From the NCBI RefSeq assembly GCF_030272615.1, contig NC_081406.1, positions 468,828,400 through 468,892,399 of the forward strand: 64,000 nt of DNA. The letters run 5' to 3'. The translations under genes were made by a program, and so were the position numbers. Of the stretch, positions 36,752-46,188 are shown one piece after another. The notes beneath the pieces are model-generated. The model worked only from the letters and a program-made list of their open reading frames with translations. It was not told the origin of the DNA and searched no databases. This DNA is from Cryptomeria japonica (lineage: Eukaryota; Streptophyta; Pinopsida; Cupressales; Cupressaceae). Each line of letters starts with the position of its first letter. The stretch's first letter is position 1.

Positions 36752-37069
36752 CCAACACCACTTATTAGATTCATCAAAAGATCTTCAATAAAGTGCTACT
36801 GGTAAAATCCTTACTAGTAACCAAAAGGCTTACTAGAACATATGATAGCATCCAGATCATCTAATCCAAAACCAACTGAATGTGATACACATCAGGAACA
36901 CATGAATAACCAATCCAAACCAATTCCAACAACCAAACCAAAACTGGAGACAAATCTCTAGATCAACATCAAAGACCAACCACTCTACCAGAAGTCAGTA
37001 GACAACAAAACAAATAGTGTTGACATCAATGCAACACATAATCAATTCCTCCAAATTGCCAACAGATTA

Positions 37070-38504
37070 CTCCATTTGACTCATACTCAGTTGATAATTG
37101 TGTAGTGTTACACACAATTACAGAAAGGAAGTAAACTTAGAAAAGAGAATTTTTCCCTAGTGTCTTTTTGCAAATTAGAAATGAAAATTCTTTGAATGTC
37201 ATTATCAAGCACTGGAAAAGAAATTTGAGAACACAAATTCTTGTATATACTAATGAAATCAGTCACTTTTTCTTTAACACCTTGTTTACAATGTATTAAA
37301 TCAGTCAAAGTGATTTTAGGGCCTATGTTGTTTTGAAATTGTTGAATTGAAGTAATAGAATAAGAAGGCAAAGAATAATGCCATTGTAAAGCCTTATCTC
37401 TTAATGTTCTAGTAAACAATTTGGCAAGTAATCTTTGATCATGAGCAAAGTTAGTACATAAAGTTTGGAATGTTTTGATATGTGTTAAAGGATCACCTTT
37501 TTCATTATAGAGTTCCAATTGAGGGACTTAAACATGTTTAGGAGGGACAACTCTAACAATATCAAGAGAAAGTGGGCTCACAATATCAAATGTGGGCACA
37601 CTAAACATGGATTGACTCATTGAAGAAATTTGTTGTTGCAATGAAGACATAGTTTTAGTAAAGTTATTAATGGTTACTTCGGTTGAATAATTTATGTTAG
37701 ACATGTTAGATTGAGAACTAGAAGGTGGTGTGATGTTATTGAAAGAAGGCATTGGTTGAGAATATGGTGGTGGGACACTATGGTAATTAGTCATAGGTGA
37801 TGATTGAGTAGGAAATGGGACACTAAAAGGAGGAGTAAAATGATTGAATGAATTTCCCCCTTGTGTCACATTGATTGGTTAAGAGACAATAGGAATACTC
37901 ATAGAAGGCATAGATAAAGATGGAGGATTGAATGAGAAGAGGGATTTCCCCCATGACTAATGGTTGTAGGTATAACATTTTGAGTTGAAGTAGCCATGAT
38001 GTTTGAAGTGAAAGTAGGAATACTAGCCATAGAAGTGGTCAAAGGAATAGAATGGTTGATTTGTGTAGGAGGTTGTGAATAACCTAAGTTCTCAGCACAA
38101 CTCTTCATAGGCATAATATTAGAATCAACAATGTGAGAAATACCACATAATATATCAATTCCATTCTTATCACTTTGAATCATGCAGTTTAGATCTTCAA
38201 TTAATGGAAGAGCTTCACTATTAGGATATTCTTGGGACATCCATTGTTGGAAATTGCCAAATTGATTGTCCAATTTTGAAAGTTGATCTATAGAAACTCT
38301 AGTCAAAGCTTCTTCTTCATCATGGGAATCATCAATTGGGTAGGTAGAGATATTATTAGGATGGGAAGAATTAGCAATATCCCCATTGTAGAAGTCACCC
38401 AAATTAGGCTCCATCTCTTTGGGAATTAAACCTTGGGAAGCCTTAATTCTAATGCTATGTCTAACGGGGATAGTATAGGTAGGACTAATAGTTGTAAAAA
38501 TCAT
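37070..38504 (-). pseudogene. Gypsy-4 gag, partial
   Basis: The minus-strand frame starts near 38504. An N-terminal region with an acidic part (DDSHDEEEAL) leads into a Pro/Ser/Asn-rich stretch (37528-37869) and then a Retrotrans_gag capsid domain (37108-37518: YNEKGDPLTHIKTFQTLC, LLAKLFTRTLRDKALQWHY, VKEKVTDFISIYKNL). A frame change near 37890 and a stop near 37526 break it. It is cut at 37064/37065 by TRG-2, so no pol is visible. Style of gag suggests a Tat/Athila-like gypsy element; this is inferred. Its 5' leader was split by TRG-1. Confidence 0.82.
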
Positions 38505-38674
38505 GCACTAGAGGGAAAATTTGAATTTTGAATTTTGGGAACAAAGTTTGCAAAATTGAATAATGCAAAATTCAAGAAAATGATGATTATACAATTTGAA
38601 CTTTGTGGAAAGGAGAAATGACACAATCTCCAAGAAAGATTTATAATTAATAAAAAGAGATCGAAATTTAAAAT

Positions 38675-39477
38675 TGTTGGCATATGCACACTCCAATGAG
38701 ACATTGTAGGTGATTGAAGGTTTTGTCATTGATGGCAACCTTACAATCCTATGACACCGGCAAGGAGTTCCACTAGGACTAGCAAGATCAGACTCTACAC
38801 CGACACTTAGATCATCAACACCGATAGTGAAAGGAAGCATACCAGCACAAAGGCCGACAAGATTTTTGTTGTAATATATTTTGTTTATTATTTGTAAAAT
38901 CATTGTAAGCCGACTTGGCAAGTTGTAAAATGAATCTTATATAAGAGAGATCATTGCAGAACATAATGGAAAAGTAAGAAGAATATAATTAGGCCAAATA
39001 AGGCAGACCTATTATGAAAATTATAGGTTAAGGGTTTATGTAAGAAGCAGAGTGGAAACGGGTATTGGATCTGGCATTATAGATGCTACTTTTAAGCAGT
39101 ACAAGACACTGGATTTATATAATCCATTTTGTAAGTCAGTGAGACTTCGTATTTTGTATTTGAGCAGTGAGCTCTAGGCAATTGGCCTTCATGCATGTGC
39201 AGGCCCCTCTTGTAGTTGTAATATTCTCTTATTGGCCAGTAAGTGAACATTGTGGGTCACAAATCACATCGAGGTTTTTCCCACACCAAGTTTCCTCGTT
39301 AAATCCTTGTGTTATGGTATGTTTTTCATGTGGTTGTTTTTATCTATGTTTATTGCATTACTTTCTGTTTACCAGTACATTGTATTAATATGTTCTACAT
39401 GTTTTAAGTTAAGAAAATCTATTAATCGGTTAGATACTGATTCACCCCCCCTCTCAATATATGTGGGAATCCTAACA
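38675..39477 (+). repeat. TRG-1 5' LTR (803 bp)
   Basis: Direct repeat with 44509-46183 once the nested solo LTR is removed (about 811 bp). It ends with gattcacccccccctctca… then ggaatcctaaca. Confidence 0.94.
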
Positions 39478-39479
39478 AT

Positions 39480-39491
39480 TGGTATCAGAGA
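39480..39491 (+). other. TRG-1 primer binding site
   Basis: TGGTATCAGAGA two bases after the LTR end matches the complement of initiator tRNA-Met. Confidence 0.9.
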
Positions 39492-39548
39492 TTGGTCCTC
39501 TATTTTCAGAAGCCTAACAGCTTGAGGAAGATCTTGACACCGGTAGAG

Positions 39549-40685
39549 ATGGAAAACTTGATGAAGTAACTTGAAGGAGGTCTCTCAGACTATGATGCAG
39601 AAAAATTGAAAAATATCAAACTTGAAGATGATCTAAAGGCTGCTCAGGATATTATTCAAGCACTTCAATAAAATCTTACTATTTCAAGAAACAAGAGAAG
39701 AGAACTTTGTGAAAAGATGCAAAATGAGAATGATGAAAAAGAAACTCTTAATGATATGATAAATAAGCTGAAACAAGAGAACATGACAACAAAGAATGAG
39801 ATGTAGGATATGACTATGAGATTTTGTAAAGAAATTGGAGATAGAAAGAATAATGAAGAATATTTGACTAGAAGACTAAGCGATGCTGCAAATGAGAACA
39901 CAAGACTTAGCTATGAAAATGATTTGTTGAAGACAGATTTGATGCACACTCAAAATGACTCAAATGAACTGATGAGTCAGAAAGAAGTCTTAGAAAGAGA
40001 ACTAGATACTGCAAATCAACATAAAGAAAAATTCAAGAAAAGCTCAGAAGAAATTGGTAACTTGTTGAAGAATCAAAAACCTAAAGGTGACACTTGTGGA
40101 ATTGGCTTTGAAGTTGGTGAAAGCTTCGATATTGCAAACACACAGGATCATAGCAAACCAGTAAGACAACCTACTGCTTATAAATTTAATGGAAAATTCT
40201 TTAACTGTAACAAGTATGGTCATAGAGAAAATGAATGTAGATCTAGAAATTATCAGAATACAAATGCACCCATCGGTAAATGTTCAAAATGCAACAAAGT
40301 TGGTCATAACTGTGAGAATTGTAGAATGAATGTGAGATGTTATGTTTGTGGAAGATTTGGGCACTTATCTAATCAATGCAGAACACAAACTGGCATAGCT
40401 TATGGAAAGGTTATTCAGAGAAATAATGCGACTTGTTATGCATGTAACAAAATTGGGCATATTGCTAAATTTTGTAGAAGCAAGTCCTCATCGGTAGACA
40501 ACAAAGGTCCTAGTTTGAAAGGAAAAGAAAAAGTTGAAGAAGTTAAGCAGGAATTCTCAAAACAATGGATCAGGAAATCAGAACTGAATGGTGTTGGGAA
40601 TACTCCTCGACCAGTAGAACCAAGCAACACTTCACCGGCAGAACAGAGTAGCACTCCATTGGCAGGAGTCTCTTCGTCAAATTGA
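39549..40685 (+). pseudogene. TRG-1 ORF1: coiled-coil protein with four CCHC zinc knuckles (Gag-like)
   Basis: ATG 39549 opens a 378-codon frame with no frameshift but three in-frame stops: TAA 39567, TAA 39669 and TAG 39804. The longest clean stretch is 39810-40685. Residues ~1-170 are a Glu/Lys/Leu-rich coiled coil. Knuckles follow: FFNCNKYGHRENEC (first Cys lost, 40200-40238), CSKCNKVGHNCENC (40281-40322), CYVCGRFGHLSNQC (40338-40379) and CYACNKIGHIAKFC (40434-40475). A basic and then Ser/Pro-rich tail ends it. No capsid (UBN2) domain is seen. An RNA-binding, Gag-like role is inferred. TRG-2 carries a homologue in the same place. Confidence 0.88.
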
Positions 40686-40987
40686 AGAAATTTCTTTGAG
40701 AGTTTGGCAATCAATGAGACATATGCTATTATCCCCTTGGTTGATGGTAAGAAGTTGAAATTACTTCTATACCGACAGTTATGTTAAGTGATTACTTAAT
40801 TGACATGCATTAAATATGGTAGTTGGCAGATTGACATTACAAATTAATGTTTTTGGCTCCATTTCACTTCACCAAGCATTCAAACATTTGAAGAGTGCAA
40901 AATTTCCAGAGCTAAGGCATTTCGAGCAAAGAGGCAAAGCATTTTAGCAATCAATCCTTCCAAAGGCAGAAAAAGGTATTTATAATC
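40686..40987 (+). other. TRG-1 spacer between ORF1 and ORF2
   Basis: 302 bp with no ORF or recognised signal. ORF1 and ORF2 are in different frames, so ORF2 would need its own translation mechanism or a spliced or separate transcript. Confidence 0.6.
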
Positions 40988-43900
40988 ATGGCATCCTCTT
41001 CTGTGTCTAAATTCATATCAAACCCTACTGTGGTTGAGGTAATAAAATGCCCTAGGCCTATATTTTAGTTAGTTCTCGAGTTAGCTAAAAAGGATGACAA
41101 TGTAGGTGCTTTTTCTCGAATTCCCAAAGGAGTTGTTTTTGCAAAAGACCCTAGAATTTATATCCATTGCCACATAGAAGAATTAGGAGATGAAGAAGTC
41201 AAAAACATGTACAAATCTGTTATCTGTGATGACTCCGAAAATGTAAAACCTGAACACAAAATTGTTGAAACCCTAGGATTCACAGAGATCCTCTGCATTC
41301 CGGAATTCCCCAAGGAAGTGATAAGGATAGTATTGAGCAAGGTACATGGAGAATTATTTTGGCTAGATTCAGTTTATAAAATTACCAAGGAAGCTGTGAA
41401 AGCTATAACAGGGTTACCTTCCACCAGTAATAGACCAGACAAGACAAAGAAGGTCTCAAATGACCTGGTAATAAACCTAACTAGTGCAACATCCAGCAGA
41501 AGGTCTCTAAGGGTTAATGATGTGACTGACATAAATGTGAGATTTGTTAGCATGATTTTAGGTTACAAAGCAACACATGAAAATAGACTTAACTCAGTTT
41601 CTAGTTTATACATAAAAAGTGCACATGATATGGTTAAGAATAATGTAAAAATTGATGTATGTGAATGGTTAAAGGATGAATTGATTGACAATTTAGGGAA
41701 GATCAAGAAGGATAAGAAAGGAAAATTTAGATTTGGTAACTTACTTGTATGCTTAATGCTACACATAACCAAACAGGTGCCTGGTATAGGTATCAAGAAC
41801 CTTGGATTTGACATATCGGTAGGTAAACAGTTATCAGACTTGTTCAACAACATGGGTGAAAGCAAACAAAAGAATATTGATGAATATTTTCAAGCACTAA
41901 AGGCTAGAATGAACAAAAGAGTCAGATTGTCACAAGAAATTGTAAACAAATACAAAGATGATATATGTTTTGTGATTAAAAAGGATGAGATCTGGATGGA
42001 AGTAGTTATCCCAAGAACAATTTGGGTTACTGAGATGGGTTATGAGATAGACGACCACATCATTGAAACATATGTTAAAGCCCTTCTGGAAGCACCAAAT
42101 GAACCTAAGGATGAAGTATTTGGTAGTGCTGAGACCATTGAAAGCCAAATTCAATCTAAGAAGAGAGTAAAAAAAGTTGAAGCAACAGTGAGGAGAGGTT
42201 CAAGGCAGGCTAAGGCTATAAAAGAAGATGTACTGAAACAAACCAGTATCACTGAAGATGAGTTACAGGCACAACAACCAGAAACTCACCTTTCATCGGT
42301 AGCAACTTCTTCAGAGAGTGACATACTAGCTAAATTCAAAAGAGTTGTAAGGAAAAGACAACCTTCACTAGTATCCACACCCTCACCTAGAAGAACTAGA
42401 CAAAAACAACAGGCAATGAGGTCTCTGGTAAAGAAGACAACCCCAAAGAAAAAGATAACACCTAAGAAGAAAAGGACTCGACAGAATATTTCTCCGATTG
42501 ACAGACTGTTGGATGAAATCACAGAAGAAGGAAAACTCAAGAACATAGAAAAATTATATGATACACTATCAGCAGATGAGAGAGAGCAAGTGGAGAACAA
42601 TGTCATTTTACACCTGGATATCTATAAGAAGTTTTTGATGCAAGTTGTAGATGAACTACCAGATGAATTACTCAAAAGACTAGAAGCAAGAAGACAATCT
42701 GTTGTAGGACTTGACAAGAAAATCAAAATTGAAAAATTACTTGTTGTCTACCTAGTCAACTCTCCAAAAGAAATAGATGATCTAATTGCAAAGGCCAACT
42801 AATCAGTATTCTCTACTGCACACTGGCATATTGCACTAATGGCAGGAAGAGTAAAAGAGGTAACAAAAGAAATAGAAAATGCATGGGATATATTCCTTGT
42901 TGAGAAGGAAAAGCAAGAAGAATATAGGAACCCCAAGCCTATCAAAGTCTATCAAAAGGACAAAGATAAGGGTAAAGGAAAGGTTGGTGGACCTCCTAGT
43001 ATCAAAATAAATGATAACTTATCCCCACCGCCTCTGATTACTCCATTGGTAACAACAAGAGAAGACCAACTGATAGATGACAGTATGGATGTATCACAAG
43101 AGGATACTAATCCTAATTCAAAGATACTATACACAGTTGATGTTGATACTCAAAAGGTCAACATTATGGTAGATAAAGACACAACCCGTAAGACTGACAT
43201 GGCTAGTGAGCCACCGACAACTGACATCATTGATAACACTGAAGGAAAAGTTGAAGATGATAGCATAGGGAAATAGACAGAGACTCCGATAGAGACTGAA
43301 ACAAATCAATAGATAGAGAGACAAACAAAGCAACATGCTCCAAAACATGAACAAGTTCATGTGGAAACAATGCCACCGACAACAGGAGAGAAACAAAAAC
43401 CCTTGCTTAAGGAAATGAAAACACAGACTGACCTACTAGAGGTCACTACAAGCATGGTTACTTCCTCCACCAGTGGAATTTAGAATGTTGGTTCCTCCTC
43501 AGCAGATTACAAATCAACCAATGTAACTAAAGTTCTTTTAGATTCTTTGAAGAAAATAACTGATTGTAGTTCACAAGCTTATAAAGCTATAGATGACACA
43601 ATCCCAATTTTGAAGATGATAGCTCCAAAATGCAACATAGATAATAAGGATTCTTTGAGTCAACTTGACACTTTGTCAAAGTATATTATTGACAACACAA
43701 TGACAGTTGAACAAATAAAGGAATAGGCATTCAAAGATAGGTTGGAAATTGAAAAACAAAAATTCTCTGAGGATCAAATAAAGAAGTGTACTAGGGAATT
43801 TGACACACTTCTACTGGAACTATGCAACTCATTGAAGGAATTTAAAACTCTGTACAATGATACTTGCAAGACAAACTTCTTAACAGTTGACATAGATAAG

Positions 43901-44287
43901 AAAATGAGCAAGGTACAAGAAGAAATAAATAAACTTGCTGACAATTTTGTTAATTCACCTGATACATTATCAGTTTTCGAGCAAAAGATAATAGGTTTTG
44001 AGGAAGAGTTACTGAAGCTAGAGAGAGAAAAGGAGAGAATAATAAACAAGGCTAAAAATTTGAGACTAAGACTAAGTCCAAGATTGGACTATCTAGCATT
44101 CTTAAGGAAGGAACTATCTGAGGCATTAGTACAAGGACAGAAAACACTAGTAGAGCATACACAGCACCTCACCAGTATAGCTCAAAGAACATAGGCAGCA
44201 ATAAAAGATAGTAAGAAGTTTATGGAAAGCATAAATTTGGTTTTAGTGGATCTTTTTCAAATTGTAACCACCCAGTTACAAGGTTGA
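40988..44287 (+). pseudogene. TRG-1 ORF2: ~1,100-codon protein of unknown function
   Basis: ATG 40988 (MASSSVSKF) opens a single frame of 1,100 codons to TGA 44285-44287. There is no frameshift, only seven in-frame stops: TAG 41066, TAA 42800, TAG 43274, 43310, 43481, 43724 and 44192. The longest clean run is 41207-42802. Residues ~75-340 are a folded-looking domain with GELFWLDSVYKITKEAVKAITGLP (residues ~121-144) and GKFRFGNLLVCLMLHITK. Residues ~482-499 are very basic (KKKITPKKKRTRQ), a likely nuclear localisation signal. A linker follows, then a C-terminal coiled coil (43742-44194). No enzyme motif is recognised. The ITGLP-type region recalls domains of unknown function spread by plant transposons. 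A homologue lies in TRG-2, so the ORF is a stable part of the family. Confidence 0.8.
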
Positions 44288-44329
44288 GGCAGAAAAACTA
44301 TAACTCTATTAACACCTTGACAACCTTTG

Positions 44330-44508
44330 TCATTGATGCCAAAGGGGGAGTAGTAGTATGAGAAAATAATCAGCAAAAGACTTATCTGCTCAAGGGGAGC
44401 TCATATATTTTTGGTACACATTTTTGGAAACAATTTTTGGATTACAAGTTTTGGATACACTTTTGAAATTTTCTCATGAGTGTTGCCACCAATGCCAAAG
44501 GGGGAGAT
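44330..44508 (+). other. TRG-1 polypurine tracts
   Basis: gatgccaaagggggagtag (about 44336-44354) and the functional aatgccaaagggggagat (44491-44508) directly before the 3' LTR. PPT duplication is as in copia-1. Confidence 0.85.
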
Positions 44509-46183
44509 TGTTGGCATATGCACACTCCAATGAGACATTGTAGGTGATTGAAGGTTTTGTCATTGATGGCAACCTTACAATCCTATGACACCGACAAGGA
44601 ATTCCACTAGCACTAGCAAGATCGGACTCTACATCGGCACTCAGATCACCGACACAGGTAGTGAAAGGAAGCATACCAGCACAGAGGCCTGTTAGGGGTC
44701 CCAAAGATACTGAGAGGGGGGGTGAATCAATATCTAACTAGTAGTAAGAATTTCTTAAGTTAAAACATGCAGAACATAATATAATGGTGTACTGGTATGC
44801 AAGAAATAATGCAATAAATAGAATAAAAAATATCCACATGAAAAGTACACCATAACACAAGATGTTTAACGAGGAAACCCGGTGTGGGAAAAACCTTAGT
44901 GGGATTTGTGACCCACAATATTCACTCACTGGCCAATAAGAGAATATTACTTACAATAGGTGCCTGCACATGTAGGAAGGTCAACTGCCTAGAGCTCACT
45001 GCTCAATGGGAAGTCACACTGACTTACAATAAGGATTATACTAATCCAATGACTTGTACTGCTTTACAATAGCATCTTCAATGCTAGATTTAGTACCGGT
45101 TCCTTCTCTATTCTTTACATATACCCTTGACCTATAATTCGCACATTAGGTCTACCTAATAATTTTCTTTTATGCTTCTTACATCACTTCTACAAATGTC
45201 TACAATGATCTCCTTTATATACAAGATTCATTTTACAATTTGCCAAGTCGGCTTACAATAATAAACAAAATATTACATAGCAAAAATTTTGTCAGCCTCT
45301 ATGCTGGTATACATGTTTTCTTCTGTGCCAGTGCTAGTGTAGAGTGATTTGTCGATGTCGGTGCACTATCTTGCCTGTGTAATGCTTTGTTGGTATGATG
45401 TCTTGCCGGTGCCATAGGATTGCAAGGTTTCCTGTGTAGTGCTTTGCCGGTATGATGTCTTGTTGGTGCCATAGGATTGCAAGGTTGCCATCAATGACAA
45501 AACCTTCAATCACATACAATGTCTCATTGGAGTGTCCATATGCCAACAAGGCCGACAGGATTTTTGTTGTAATATATTTTGTTTATTATTTGTAAAATCA
45601 TTGTAAGCCAACTTGGCAAGTTGTAAAATGACTCTTATATAAGAGAGATCATTATAGAGCATAATGGGAAAGTAAGAAGAATATAATTAGGCAAAATAGG
45701 ACAGACCTATTATGTGAATTATAGGTTAAGGGTTTATGTAAGAAGCAGAGCATAAACTGGTACTGGATCTGGCATTATAGATGCTACTTTGAAGCAGTAC
45801 AAGACACTGGATTTATATAATCCATTTTGTAAGTCAGTGAGACTTCCTATTTTGTATTTGAGTAGTGAGATCTAGGCAATTAGCCTTCCTGCATGTGCAG
45901 GCCCCTCTTGTAGCAGTAATATTCTCTTATTGGCCAGTAAGTGAATATTATGGGTCACAAATCCCACTGAGGTTTTTCCCACACTAGGTTTCCTCGTTAA
46001 ATCTTTGTGTTATGGTGTGTTTTTCATGTGTTTTTTTTTATCTCTATTTATTGCATTAATTTCTATTTATCAATACACTATATTAATATGCTCTACATGT
46101 TTTAAGTTAAGAAAATCTATTAACTAGTTAGATACTGATTCACCCCCCCCCCCCCCCTCTCAGTATCTGTGGGAATCCTAACA
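44509..46183 (+). repeat. TRG-1 3' LTR, split by an inverted solo LTR
   Basis: It matches the 5' LTR before 44690 and after 45553. The insertion duplicated aggcc. Near the 3' end a C-run of about 15 (46143-46157) replaces the shorter run of the 5' LTR. Confidence 0.93.
44690..45548 (-). mobile_element. Solo LTR of a TRG-1-like element, inverted inside the TRG-1 LTR
   Basis: The plus strand starts tgttaggggtccc and ends catatgccaaca. Read on the minus strand it starts TGTTGGCATATGG and shares most blocks of the TRG-1 LTR (catttaactt-type arm, gattcaccccccc end). Perfect 5-bp duplications aggcc flank it (44685-44689 and 45549-45553). There is no internal sequence, so it probably arose by LTR-LTR recombination after insertion. 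It is 859 bp and has extra repeats of the ttgccggtatgatgtcttg type at 45380-45475. Confidence 0.93.
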
Positions 46184-46188
46184 AAAAT

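Larger units (their letters stand above)
23663..37064 (-). mobile_element. TRG-2: decayed non-autonomous copia-like element related to TRG-1, heavily nested
   Basis: Minus-strand 5' LTR (27693-29075 plus 36757-37064), PBS, zinc-knuckle ORF1 and the start of an ORF2 homologous to TRG-1 ORF2 lie in order. ORF2 is cut by a solo LTR and then by gypsy-1 at 23662; the rest should continue left of the window. The LTR starts tgttggcaatttgg and ends gattccaaca (minus strand). It is about 1.69 kb once the inserted copia element is removed, twice the TRG-1 LTR, so this is a related but separate family. It is inserted in gypsy-4 gag; gatta (37065-37069) would be one target duplication copy. Confidence 0.75.
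27693..37064 (-). repeat. TRG-2 5' LTR, split by copia-1
   Basis: Plus-strand tgttggaatc at 27693 to tgccaaca at 37064, interrupted at 29076-36751 by copia-1 (target duplication ccaac on both sides). Without the insertion it is about 1.69 kb. It is non-coding; near its 3' end it carries the diverged C/T-rich segment also seen in the other copia-like LTRs here. Confidence 0.75.
38675..46183 (+). mobile_element. TRG-1: non-autonomous copia-like LTR element with Gag-like ORF1 and giant ORF2, no pol
   Basis: LTRs 38675-39477 and 44509-46183 (the latter split by a solo LTR) start TGTTGGCATATG and end GAATCCTAACA. Perfect 5-bp duplications aaaat flank it (38670-38674 and 46184-46188). A tRNA-Met PBS and two purine-tract copies are present. 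The interior has ORF1 (39549-40685) and ORF2 (40988-44287) but no protease, RT, RNase H or integrase, so it must use enzymes of another element. LTR ends, PBS and PPT resemble copia-1. It partly fits the published TR-GAG concept (LTR elements encoding only a Gag-like protein), but ORF2 is extra. Inserted in the gypsy-4 5' region. Confidence 0.92.

Noticed and set aside
41563-42606. Minus-strand ORFs of up to 106 codons opposite TRG-1 ORF2
   Set aside because: Shadows of the long plus-strand frame; Leu/Ser/Phe-rich as expected of antisense to Lys/Glu-rich coding sequence.
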